Assembly (NCBI GenBank): GCA_016839055.1
Contig: JAEKNX010000001.1
Coordinates: 1-64,000 of the forward strand
Direction: 5' to 3'
DNA length: 64,000 nt
Source of the DNA: Spirochaetales bacterium
Lineage (GTDB): Bacteria; Spirochaetota; Spirochaetia; UBA9216
This document shows, piece by piece, positions 1 through 7,580 of the stretch (the first letter of the stretch is position 1; each line of letters starts with the position of its first letter). The notes under the pieces were generated by a model. That model worked only from the letters and a program-made list of their open reading frames with translations, was not told where the DNA came from and did not search any database. The translations under genes and the position numbers were made by a program.

Positions 1-77
1 TTCATGTTTCACTCCAATATTCCGGAGTTTATCAGTTATCAGACTTCAGCGGCAGGTGCGGTTGTTTTGACGGTTAC

Positions 78-727
78 GAAGAACCTACGGTTCTTCACGT
101 CGCAGCCCAGGCTTTTTTTATTTTTTCAAATCATAGCTTAATCCCTTGCCTTATAATTTATGGATGTTTTGGCATAGCCAAAACTCCAGAGGAACCGCAG
201 GTTCCTCCACCCGCCAACGCGATAAGCGTTACATCCCTGTTTGACATACACCAGAACCAAAAACTCACCTAAAGCCCCGGGGGCACGTTAAGCCATATAG
301 TCTGACCCGAAAAGTGCAGATGAAGTAGAAGCGAAGCTGAAACTTCATTCGAGTAGGTGGCAGGTTTGCCTTTGGCAAACTGCGGAAGAACCTACGGTTC
401 TTCACGTCGCAGCCCAGGCTTTTTTTATTTTTTCAAATCATAGCTTAATCCCTTGCCTTATAATTTATGGATGTTTTGGCATAGCCAAAACTCCAGAGGA
501 ACCGCAGGTTCCTCCACCCGCCAACGCGATAAGCGTTACATCCCTGTTTGACATACACCAGAACCAAAAACTCACCTAAAGCCCCGGGGGCACGTTAAGC
601 CATATAGTCTGACCCGAAAAGTGCAGATGAAGTAGAAGCGAAGCTGAAACTTCATTCGAGTAGGTGGCAGGTTTGCCTTTGGCAAACTGCGGAAGAACCT
701 ACGGTTCTTCACGTCGCAGCCCAGGCT
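78..727. repeat. Perfect 307-bp tandem repeat (two full copies plus the start of a third)
   Basis: The segments 78-384 and 385-691 read as identical, and 692-727 repeats the first 36 bases before diverging. Each unit holds, in order: an 8-bp stem with loop TAC (gaagaacc/ggttcttc, 78-96), a T-rich stretch, an 8-bp stem with loop ATA (166-184), an 8-bp stem with loop GCA (189-207), a short aacgc/gcgtt stem (216-230), an imperfect stem at 321-347, and a 7-bp gtttgcc/ggcaaac stem with loop TTT (364-380). No credible open reading frame is present. Identity over 307 bp implies a very recent duplication or ongoing homogenisation. An assembly artefact is possible. Confidence 0.9.
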
Positions 728-1525
728 AAATCATTTTTTCAAATCACAGCTTACAATCAAACATTATTACCAAATAATTGCGTGGCTCTTTTCCGCAGGA
801 AAAGGTCAGAGCAACCACAGGTTGCTCCACCCGCTAACGCAGAACGCGTTGGAACCTAATTTGACGCCCTATCACCCTGAAAAGCGGTTTACCCGCGGGA
901 CAAAGTGGGTTATGAACCTTACGCCAAGTAACCCAAGAAAAGCGTTTTAACCCCAGATAAGCTGTATGGACGTTCGGATGCAAGTCATGGCTCTTTTCCG
1001 CAGGAAAAGGCCCGAGGAACCAAAGGTTCCTCCAAACTCCAGAGCAACCGCAGGTTGCTCCGTCATCTGAGCAATCAGAGATTGCTCCACAGGCTTTTTT
1101 TTATTTTTTCAAATCACAGCTTACAATCAAACATTATTACCAAATAATTGCGTGGCTCTTTTTCGAAGAAAAAGGCCAGAGCAACCTGTGGTTGCTCCAC
1201 CCGCTAACGCAATAAGCGTTATGAGGAATCTTTGATTCCTCCACCCTGTTAGATGCACTAATGCCGTGAAAAGCGGTCTGTCGCGGGGCACAGCTTCAGC
1301 CTGTAGTTGATCTGAGAAAACAATTAAACCGCTTTTGATTCCAAATAACCTAAGTGGATGTTTTGGCTTCGCCAAAACTCCAGAGCAACCACAGGTCGCT
1401 CCGATATCGCCAAGCTAAATCATTTTTTCTTTTTTAAGAATTACTTTATAATCCCACATATCATTACCTTATAATTACATGGCTCTTTTCTGAAAGAAAA
1501 GCCAGAGAAATCTCAGATTTCCTAT
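728..1525. repeat. Diverged double-hairpin repeat units
   Basis: Non-coding DNA built from diverged relatives of the 307-bp unit. A stretch of about 57 bp ending at gcgtggctctt recurs with an offset of 370 (ending at 790 and 1160). A weaker copy ends near 1490. Hairpin pairs lie at 788-804/809-827, 993-1009/1014-1032, 1158-1174/1179-1197, 1360-1378/1383-1401 and 1486-1502/1508-1522, with an extra stem at 1069-1087. Loops are three bases, linkers are about 4 nt (gtca, gccc, gcca, tcca), and the second stem usually begins gag and ends ctcc. Stem sequences differ between units but stay self-complementary. The short open frames here are by-products of the repeats. From 1526 to 1677 nothing is recognised. 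Confidence 0.8.
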
Positions 1526-1774
1526 TACTATTTGTTCCTTAATACTTCGAGTAAAATAATCGTAATGAAATTTAGAATTAGGATTGGGAACCGTATTTGT
1601 GGATAAGGTGTTCGGAAGTATATTTTTGTAAATCAGATTACAGAATTCTTATGGTTTCTTCCTATACTGAATTGTAATGTATATTCCGGTGAAACCGGAC
1701 AGCTGCCTGAAGGAAAAAATCCTCGCTTGCTATTATGAATAGGTGTCCGTTTTGAGTCAATCTATAGCATGCAA

Positions 1775-2488
1775 TTATCTCCTTGCCGTATCTCCATCTA
1801 TATCGATTCGGTGAGAATTAAATGCAATCCGATCGAGTATTGCATCGGCAATGGTGGGATCACCGATGAGTTCATGCCAGTTTGAAACCGGTTGTTGGGA
1901 AATAATCAGAGTCGATTTACGGCTGTGACGGTCTTCAAGGATCTCAAGAAGCGCCATTCTTGCAACCATAGTAAGCGACTCAAGACCAAAGTCGTCAAGG
2001 ATAAAGAGCTTGTATTTCATCAACCGGCCGAGAACCTTGAGATAGGTTCCATCCTGTTTTGCTTCTTCGAGTTCGTTGAATAAGCGGGAGGCAGCCGCAT
2101 AATAAACAGGATAGCCCAGCTGACAGGCTTGATAACCAAGCGCAGTTCCGATATAGCTTTTACCAACGCCGGTAGGGCCTGTAACAAGAACATCCTGCCC
2201 GGTTTTTATCCAGCCGCAGTCGGAGAGTCTCAGAATCTGATTCTTATCAAGCGTTCGGTCGAGGGTGTAATCAATATCTTCTAAAGCCGCATGATAACGA
2301 AATTTTGCAGCCATCGTCAGCCTGTCAAGGCGACGATTATGTTTCTCATCCCACTCTGAATCAATAAGGTAACTCACAACTTCATCGGTTGTGAGATTCA
2401 TATTTTTACCGGTTTCAAGAAGGTTTCTAAATATTCCGTGCAGCCGCATTTCACTCATTTTATTTATTGTTGCCTGATTACTGTTCAT
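1775..2488 (-). CDS. istB: IS21 helper ATPase IstB
   Basis: This 237-residue protein matches the AAA+ transposition helper of IS21 elements, which assembles on DNA and activates the IstA transposase. The Walker A motif GPTGVGKS lies at residues 104-111 and the Walker B segment LFILDD at 161-166. The N-terminal region (MSEMRLHGIF and onward) is typical of IstB. It lies 8 bp downstream of istA and begins with ATG. The length is slightly short for the family but no disruption is seen. Its partner gene is interrupted, so any activity would need an IstA supplied elsewhere or readthrough. Confidence 0.93.
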   Translation of the reverse strand: MNSNQATINKMSEMRLHGIFRNLLETGKNMNLTTDEVVSYLIDSEWDEKHNRRLDRLTMAAKFRYHAALEDIDYTLDRTLDKNQILRLSDCGWIKTGQDVLVTGPTGVGKSYIGTALGYQACQLGYPVYYAAASRLFNELEEAKQDGTYLKVLGRLMKYKLFILDDFGLESLTMVARMALLEILEDRHSRKSTLIISQQPVSNWHELIGDPTIADAILDRIAFNSHRIDIDGDTARR

Positions 2489-2496
2489 GGATGCTC

Positions 2497-4044
2497 CTAT
2501 TTGTAGATGGCGCTATTGCGCAGGTTTTCGTGTGAATCGAAATGAACCATGTTAACTGTTCCCTGATCGATTTTTCGCTGCCTGATGATGTCCTCGAGGT
2601 AAATTTTAATTTCACGGTAGCTTACCCGGCCATAATTGAGTGCTTTCCGGCAGGCATGGTTCAAATCATCCGCATTACTCTTCTTTTCCAGCGATAATAT
2701 ACCCATACATGATTTATATGCCTGCTGCTCGTGCTGTTTGCTCTCAAGAAGATGATTAACTGCGGATAAAACTTCTGGCCCTAGGTTTACTGCCCATTTC
2801 CTGAACTTCTCCCCTGACCAGGAATGATAAAACCGGTGAGTCTCCGGCATATGTGCAGTGGAAGTCGTATAAGTCCCTATTTTACGCTCCCGCCTGTGCT
2901 GTGCTTCGCGTCTGCCGTCTAAATAAACTGCAACGTTTCGCTCATCGTAGATTACTTTGACTCTTTTCCCCTTCAGCTGCCACGGAACAGAGTAATAATG
3001 CTTGTCTGCAGAAAGAATTATATGATAATCAGGCCCAACCTAGTGTGTTTCAAAGTATTTTAGCGGATACTCCTCGGATGGGAGTGTCTTTAACTCATTC
3101 TTTTCAATTTCATTAAACAGTTCACGCCTTGATATTTGCAGTTTTGTAAGTTTCCGGTTATTATGCTTCTCAAGAAGTTCAGCAATTGCCTGATTGAGCT
3201 CAGATAAAGAGTTGAACCTCTTATCATTTAACGGAGCGAAGATCCGCTGGTAGGCAAGTTTAACAGCATTCTCTGCTAGGGCTTTATCTTTAGGCCGATA
3301 TGCTTTTGCGGGTATTATAGTGGTTCTGTAATACTCTGAGAAATCGTTGAACAGCGGGTTCAGCTCCGGTTCATATTTACTTGCCTTCGTTACCGCACTT
3401 TTCAGATTGTCCGGCACCAGTGCTCTGGGGATGCCTCCAAAGTATTTCAAAACCCGTTCTGTTGAACGAATGAACTCTTCCTTTGTCTGGTTGATACTTG
3501 CTTCAGCAAATGTGAGCTGGCTTGCACCGAGTATTGCTACATATACCTCGGCTTCAGTTTCTTTGCCGTTATCATAGTAAGAAATCTTTTGACCGGTATA
3601 ATCTATGAACGCCATGTCGCCTGGTTCGTGCTGCTGCCGCATGGTGAGTTCTCCTGATTTCTGGTAGATATCAAGATGGTGACAGAACTGACTGTAGCGG
3701 TATCCGCCCGGATAGCGTTTAAGATACTTTTCCCAAAGCAGCTGCTTGGTAAAGCCTGTCTTTTTCAATAAGCGGCAGTATTCCGGGAATAGTGCCGTGA
3801 GATTATTATATTGTTCGCATTCCTGCAGCTTACGCTCTTCAAGCAACTCAAGAAGTTCCTCATCAGTTAACGATTTACTTTGTACGTAGTTGAGTCCCGA
3901 CCGTTTAAATCTAGCCAGATAGTCACTGACCGTTGTTTTTGATGCCCCGGAGAGTTTTGCAGTATCTCTGATACTGAGTTCGCTCTCGTACTTCAGTTGT
4001 AGAATCTTTCTTATTTGTTTCAATTGAATCCTCTTTCTTGCCAT
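2497..4044 (-). pseudogene. istA: IS21 transposase IstA, interrupted by an in-frame TAG
   Basis: Reading from ATG 4044 (ggag 7 nt upstream; an ATG at 4071 is also in frame), the frame encodes an IS21 transposase with an N-terminal helix-turn-helix and a DDE core. D148 (in FIDYTG), D212 (in VPDNLK) and E258 (in LAENAV) are present. A TAG codon at 3040-3042 stops translation after residue 334. The same frame continues without a shift for 180 further codons through typical C-terminal IstA sequence (YYSVPWQLKGKRV, HMPETHRFYHSW, ALNYGRVSYREI). This is a single nonsense substitution, perhaps from a Lys or Gln codon. The catalytic triad is upstream of the stop but the C-terminal domain is lost. Confidence 0.9.
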
Positions 4045-4140
4045 GGCGTACTCCAAAAGTTGATTCAACATTCTATGAAGTACACTCGGTTTAATCGAGG
4101 ATTTTTTCTGTCAGGAAGCCATTCCGGAGCTCCGGAATAA

Positions 4141-4235
4141 GTGTCCGCTTTCGGCCGGAATAACTGTCCGCAATGAAACGGAATGTGTGTCCGCTTTACG
4201 CCGGAACAGGTGTCCGTTTTGCTCCGGAATATACA
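4141..4235. repeat. IS21 right-end multiple repeats
   Basis: Four imperfect repeats of about 22-24 bp, each with a tgtccg core followed by a ccggaat-like end, lie at roughly 4141-4162, 4164-4187, 4187-4206 and 4209-4230, ending in the terminal tataca. Multiple subterminal repeats of this kind are the transposase-binding sites described for IS21 elements. The left end shows one good copy (1678-1703) and a tgtccgtttt motif near 1745 in the other orientation. The 112 bp between the IS and the antitoxin gene (4236-4347) show nothing recognisable. Confidence 0.65.
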
Positions 4236-4347
4236 AAAACTATAGGACGGGCTAATCTACGTTAATGCAAACACGGGGGTCACTTCATATTGTCTACACC
4301 ACGCACACGCCATAGTTTAATTCCGTCGGAGTCAAATTAAACGTGAT

Positions 4348-4668
4348 TTAGTGAGTAAGTCTATAGTCTAAAATGTGAGGATCTCTTTTTAATGCATCAA
4401 GAAGAACTCGGGCAGCCCCATTTGGATTTCTTTGTCCCTGTTCCCATTTCGCAACAATTGATTGATTGACATCTAGAATGCTGGCAAAAACAGCTTGACT
4501 AATATTGAGCGAATTCCGGATTGATTTAATATCCTCAGGACTGATAGTAATAGGCTGTGGATGAATACCAAGACGTTTTAGATCTCGTTTGCTGAAAGCT
4601 GTATTTAAACCAATTTGCTCAAGGTCCCTGACGGTTTCTTTTAAAGAGTCCATTGCAGAATTACTCAT
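4348..4668 (-). CDS. XRE-family antitoxin (HigA-like)
   Basis: A 106-residue protein with a C-terminal helix-turn-helix (DIKSIRNSLNISQAVFASIL, then QSIVAKWEQGQRNPNGAAR), typical of HigA-type antitoxins that neutralise the partner toxin and repress the operon. The chosen ATG at 4668 has tggagg just upstream and overlaps the end of the toxin gene by 8 bp, so the two are probably translationally coupled. A longer open frame extends to 4815 but it lies inside the toxin gene and has no better start signal. Toxin-first order is the HigBA arrangement. Confidence 0.88.
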   Translation of the reverse strand: MSNSAMDSLKETVRDLEQIGLNTAFSKRDLKRLGIHPQPITISPEDIKSIRNSLNISQAVFASILDVNQSIVAKWEQGQRNPNGAARVLLDALKRDPHILDYRLTH

Positions 4669-5041
4669 CTTTGTCCTCCAATTCAAAAAATATTTTATTT
4701 TTAATAGCATCAGCCCATTGTTCAGAAGAAAACCCGCAAAGCATTTTTGCAAGTTTCTTATAATCTCGCTTTTCAGCAGCACTAATATTACCCTGATCAT
4801 TTTTAGCAAAACCATGCAAGAATACAGCTAAAGTCCCCTCACGATATACCAAGAGAGTGCGAAATCCACCGCTTTTGCCTTCTCCTTTGCGGGGAACACG
4901 AACTTTGTAGACTGAACCTCCAAGAGCATCTGCACTTTTATGCTCAACAATATTACGTATAGCATTAAGTAGGTCCCGATCGCTTACATTCTCTTTGGTT
5001 GCCCATCTTGCAAATACTTTGGCCTTTAGCTTCTTCACCAT
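4661..5041 (-). CDS. RelE/HigB-like toxin
   Basis: A 126-residue protein of the RelE/HigB-like toxin type, whose members generally act as ribosome-dependent mRNA interferases. Recognisable are the opening KVFARWATKENVSDRDLL, the central GGSVYKVRVPRKGEGKSGGF, and LAVFLHGFAKNDQGNIS. The start is taken at ATG 5041 because family alignments begin there. An upstream ATG at 5056 lies inside the operator palindrome. Codons 2-5 are rich in lysine. The gene forms a two-gene operon with the antitoxin that follows. Full length, with no visible defect. Confidence 0.88.
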   Translation of the reverse strand: MVKKLKAKVFARWATKENVSDRDLLNAIRNIVEHKSADALGGSVYKVRVPRKGEGKSGGFRTLLVYREGTLAVFLHGFAKNDQGNISAAEKRDYKKLAKMLCGFSSEQWADAIKNKIFFELEDKDE

Positions 5042-5044
5042 TAT

Positions 5045-5073
5045 ACTATAGCACAATGTGCTACAGTTTTCAA
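5045..5073 (-). promoter_or_regulatory. Toxin-antitoxin promoter with nested palindromic operator
   Basis: On the minus strand a TTGAAA -35 box (5073-5068) and a TATAGT -10 box (5050-5045) are separated by exactly 17 bp. A perfect 15-bp palindrome, tagcacaatgtgcta (5049-5063), sits in the spacer and touches the -10 box, a position suited to repression by the antitoxin. The expected transcription start (about 5038) falls at the toxin start codon, leaving no room for a leader. Confidence 0.7.
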
Positions 5074-5137
5074 GTTGATAGATACGATTGTTTCTTAAAA
5101 GTTAAAGCTGCCATAAAATTTCTGAGTATAACTATAT

Positions 5138-6523
5138 GTGGGACCACAGCTAAAATCAGAACTGAGAAAGAAGGACCGGGCATATCAGCCCAGGGGTATA
5201 AACCTTCTACAGGAAATATTTGAGCGGCATTTCTCTGATTTCATCACAGCGTATGAGGATGACTATGCTAACCGTTATGGAAAATACCGTCTCGAACGCA
5301 TCAAAACAATTGGAGAACATTTTCTTGCCTGCGGAGATTATTTAAACGGTGTGGCCCGAATCCGCTGTACAAACCCGAAATGCGGTCATGATTACTTCAG
5401 ACCTTTCAGCTGTAAAGGGTTTTATCTTTGCCCGTCATGCAGTCAGAAAAGAACAATACTTATGGCAGAACACCTTACAGAAGAGGTGCTGCTCAGACTA
5501 CCTCATCGGCAGTTTGTTTTCACTTTTCCCAAAGCCTTGCGAGTTTTCTTCCGGAACAACAGAAAGCTTTTTGCTGATATTTCCCGTCTTATTTTCAGTA
5601 TTATCAAGAACTTCTATAAAGAGGCATCTGGAAAAGATATTAAAACAGGAATGGTTATTGCTCATCAGACTTTTGGTGATATGCTGCGCTGGAATCCGTG
5701 CAGTTTCTGCGAAGCAGAAACTGCCAGGGAGTTTGCCTTCGGCAAACTCCACCATTTTCACTGCCTTGTGTTGGAAGGAGGTTTTGATGAAGAGGGAAAT
5801 TTTGTTTTCATTCCATTTTCCAGTCTGCAAAAGATGACAGAGTATTTCAGACGAAGAGTAATTGGTCTGTTTCTGAAAAACAACATGATAAACGGGGGGT
5901 TCGCCAGGAATCTGTTGTCCTGGAAGAACTCAGGCTTCAGTATTGATAATTCTGTGCAGATATTAACTGACAAGGCAAGAGTAAACTTGTCAGAGTATAT
6001 TTCGCGGGCCCCTGTTAGTCTCAAGAAGTTGCGATATGAGCCGTTCAAGGGTAGGGTTCTGTTTCATACCCAATATAATCAGTACTTTGGTGAGAATGTT
6101 CATATGTTTGAGGGATGCGACTTTCTGGCAGAACTGACACAGCATATACCGCCCAAGGGAACACAGTACATACGCAGGTACGGCTTATATGCTTCAAGGA
6201 CTAGGGGGAAATGGCCGGAGCATCCTGAGATTGTCAGACATGCTCCGGAAGGCTGGAAAGCAGCACAACAGACTCTTCCTTTAGAGGACGAATTGCCTGA
6301 AGAGTCTGCATGTGATATTTCTGAAAAGGCAAGCAGGAAAACATGGGCACGGATGATAGCAAAGATATATGAAATTGATCCTTTTGTTTGTCCGAAATGT
6401 GGTTCGGAAATGAGGGTGATTGCAGTAATTCAGAATACGGCTGAGATCAAAAGGATTCTGAAACATCTTAAGAAGGTTGGAAGGCCGCCGCCCGGTGTGG
6501 ATTATACGAAATTATTAGATTAG
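5138..6523 (+). CDS. IS91-like HUH transposase
   Basis: A 461-residue rolling-circle-type transposase. It has an N-terminal zinc-binding domain (C77, C82, C92, C98, C101), the LPHRQFVFTFPK segment, the HUH metal-binding motif HFH (206-208) and a likely nucleophile tyrosine in SEYISRAP (Y287). The C-terminal region contains a CPKCG motif. The start is uncertain: the frame opens at GTG 5138 with no good ribosome site. The segment NP-HFHCLVLEGG, normally contiguous in this type of transposase, is split by 18 extra residues (188-205) encoded by a double hairpin. Downstream lies a tyrosine-recombinase remnant, a partner often seen with these transposases. Element ends were not identified. Confidence 0.88.
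   Translation: MGPQLKSELRKKDRAYQPRGINLLQEIFERHFSDFITAYEDDYANRYGKYRLERIKTIGEHFLACGDYLNGVARIRCTNPKCGHDYFRPFSCKGFYLCPSCSQKRTILMAEHLTEEVLLRLPHRQFVFTFPKALRVFFRNNRKLFADISRLIFSIIKNFYKEASGKDIKTGMVIAHQTFGDMLRWNPCSFCEAETAREFAFGKLHHFHCLVLEGGFDEEGNFVFIPFSSLQKMTEYFRRRVIGLFLKNNMINGGFARNLLSWKNSGFSIDNSVQILTDKARVNLSEYISRAPVSLKKLRYEPFKGRVLFHTQYNQYFGENVHMFEGCDFLAELTQHIPPKGTQYIRRYGLYASRTRGKWPEHPEIVRHAPEGWKAAQQTLPLEDELPEESACDISEKASRKTWARMIAKIYEIDPFVCPKCGSEMRVIAVIQNTAEIKRILKHLKKVGRPPPGVDYTKLLD
5699..5752. repeat. 54-bp in-frame double-hairpin insert inside the transposase gene
   Basis: Two hairpins lie side by side: an 11-bp stem with loop GAA (5700-5724) and a 10-bp stem with loop TTC (5728-5750), followed by cacc. 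Removing 5699-5752 restores aat-ccg-cat-ttt-cac, that is NPHFH, the usual wording of the HUH region. The insert is 18 codons, keeps the frame and adds CSFCEAETAREFAFGKLH. Triloops, the short linker (cagg if the second stem is taken from gag) and the ctccacc after the second stem match the hairpin pairs at 1-1525. Confidence 0.8.
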
Positions 6524-6615
6524 TTTTTCATTCTCTGTACTATGACGGGAGAAGTATGCTTTGAGGATGAAGAAGAATGCGGTTTTAAGGTTTTACGGCT
6601 GTGTATGAGATGTAA

Positions 6616-6846
6616 TTCACTGGCAGGTGGGGGGGACTCCCGCATTATTTTACAAATGTTAAACAGTTCCTTGCTTTTTACCAGGAGCCGATTGAACAAC
6701 TAAGCGATGAAGAAATCAAAGATTACCTGTTCTATTTAATCTCAGATCTAAAATCATCTGATTCAAAAATCAGGCAAGCCCATGGCGCAATTAAATACCT
6801 TTATACTAAGACACTTCTTTACATAGTTTCAGATAGGGTCCGGTGA
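6616..6846 (+). pseudogene. Tyrosine recombinase, N-terminal remnant
   Basis: From 6640 the plus strand encodes PHYFTNVKQFLAFYQEPIEQ and then a helical stretch with DEEIKDYLFYLI and KIRQAHGAIKYLYTKTL, ending at TGA 6844-6846. This resembles the SAM-like core-binding domain at the start of phage-type integrases, in particular those found beside IS91-like transposases. No catalytic domain follows. The frame is open back to 6616 but no start codon with a ribosome site is visible, and a 7-G run (6629-6635) may mark a frameshift. It is a truncated relic. Confidence 0.7.
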
Positions 6847-6863
6847 TTACTTTTCCGGGGAGA

Positions 6864-6887
6864 TTCCTTGCGCCCGGGCGCAGGGAA
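6864..6887. repeat. 24-bp near-perfect palindrome
   Basis: A 12-bp inverted repeat with no loop, one G-T position, and a perfect 14-bp core (tgcgcccgggcgca). It lies between the recombinase remnant and the cheW promoter. There is no following T-run, so it is not a standard terminator. Otherwise the gap 6847-7020 shows nothing recognisable. Confidence 0.6.
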
Positions 6888-7026
6888 ACGCACAGATAGA
6901 TAGCAATTATCTCTTAATGATGATAGAATGGGTTTTCAGCCGTATTTTGAGAATTCTCAGTAAGTGTTTATTTAGGCAGGAATTAAATTATTGTTGCGTT
7001 AGCAAGGCAAGATTATTAGAATTATA

Positions 7027-7054
7027 TTGATGTTTTTAGAGAATATTGTATTAT
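7027..7054 (+). promoter_or_regulatory. Probable promoter of cheW
   Basis: TTGATG (7027-7032) and TATTAT (7049-7054) are separated by 16 bp in an A+T-rich stretch, 31 bp before the cheW start codon. This fits a housekeeping sigma-70-type promoter. No sigma-28-like motif is evident here. Confidence 0.5.
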
Positions 7055-7085
7055 ATTAAGGTCCTATTAATATACAGGAGGCAGT

Positions 7086-7565
7086 ATGGCAGACAATGAT
7101 GAACAACTACAGCTGGTAACTTTTCAACTAGGCGCAGAATTATACGGTATCGATATAATGAACGTCAAAGAAATACAGAAGGTAAGAGAGATTAGAGATA
7201 TTCCGAATGCTCCTATGTATGTTGAAGGGATATTTAATCTGCGCGGAAACATTATTCCCGTTATAAATTTACATAAAAGATTTCATATCAGGAAGGCCGA
7301 ACTGAGTGAAGAAGACAAAATGCTCAGTGGTTTTATGATAATCGGTATCAATGGACGGCTTATTGGTGTGTATATTGATAAGGTATCAAGGGTAATGACC
7401 ATCGAACGGTCTAATATTCAGCCTCCTCCGCAGATGATTACCGGTATTGGATCTGAATATATCCAGGGTGTCGTAAAAGAAAATGACGGATACTTGATAA
7501 TATTGGAAATAACCCGGCTTTTTGATCCTAAAGAACTTCAGCAGCTCGGAAATCTAAATAACTGA
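7086..7565 (+). CDS. cheW: Chemotaxis coupling protein CheW
   Basis: This 159-residue protein is a single CheW/SH3-like domain. The adaptor links chemoreceptors to the histidine kinase CheA. Family hallmarks are QLVTFQLGAELYGIDIMNVKEI at the start, the NLRGNIIPVINL segment in the middle, and YIQGVVKENDGYLIILEITRLF at the end. The ATG is preceded by aggaggcag, a strong ribosome site. The gene follows the mobile region and heads a run of plus-strand housekeeping genes. A cheA gene begins at 62967, far away in the motility cluster. Confidence 0.95.
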   Translation: MADNDEQLQLVTFQLGAELYGIDIMNVKEIQKVREIRDIPNAPMYVEGIFNLRGNIIPVINLHKRFHIRKAELSEEDKMLSGFMIIGINGRLIGVYIDKVSRVMTIERSNIQPPPQMITGIGSEYIQGVVKENDGYLIILEITRLFDPKELQQLGNLNN

Positions 7566-7580
7566 CAGGATTGAACAAAA

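Larger units (their letters stand above)
1678..4235 (-). mobile_element. IS21-family insertion sequence
   Basis: The element is bounded by imperfect inverted repeats of about 26 bp that begin TGTATATTCCGG on both ends (1678 inward on plus; 4235 inward on minus). It contains istA and istB in the usual order, read on the minus strand. The ends starting with TGT, the gene pair, and several tgtccg-containing repeats inside the right end fit the IS21 family. No clear target duplication is visible: the left flank ends gtaa and the right flank starts aaaac. Because istA has an internal stop codon, this copy is probably not autonomous. Confidence 0.88.

Noticed and set aside
1245-1265. gttagatgcactaa resembles the core site at the 3' conserved segment of class 1 integrons; the hairpin array might be attC sites of a cassette array.
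   Set aside because: No matching RYYYAAC partner site (expected ATCTAAC) lies upstream, the hairpins are short triloop stems rather than attC-like arms, no cassette genes or integron integrase are present, and other units lack the motif.
1127-1375. Open reading frame of 82 codons on the minus strand
   Set aside because: It runs through the hairpin repeats, has no ribosome site and encodes repeat-derived, low-information sequence.
78-1525. CRISPR array
   Set aside because: Repeats are 300-370 bp units with internal hairpins, not short direct repeats with unique equal-length spacers, and no cas genes are nearby.
1892-2083. Plus-strand open frame opposite istB
   Set aside because: A shadow of istB with no start signal or recognisable domain.
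3040-3042. Programmed frameshift in istA
   Set aside because: The two halves are in the same frame and separated only by TAG, so it is a nonsense codon and not a frameshift site.
4669-4815. N-terminal extension of the antitoxin
   Set aside because: The extra 49 codons lie inside the toxin gene in another frame; ATG 4668 has a clear ribosome site and matches antitoxin length.
6524-7085. tRNA gene or riboswitch in the gap before cheW
   Set aside because: No cloverleaf or conserved riboswitch core was seen; the gap holds the recombinase remnant, one palindrome and the cheW promoter.
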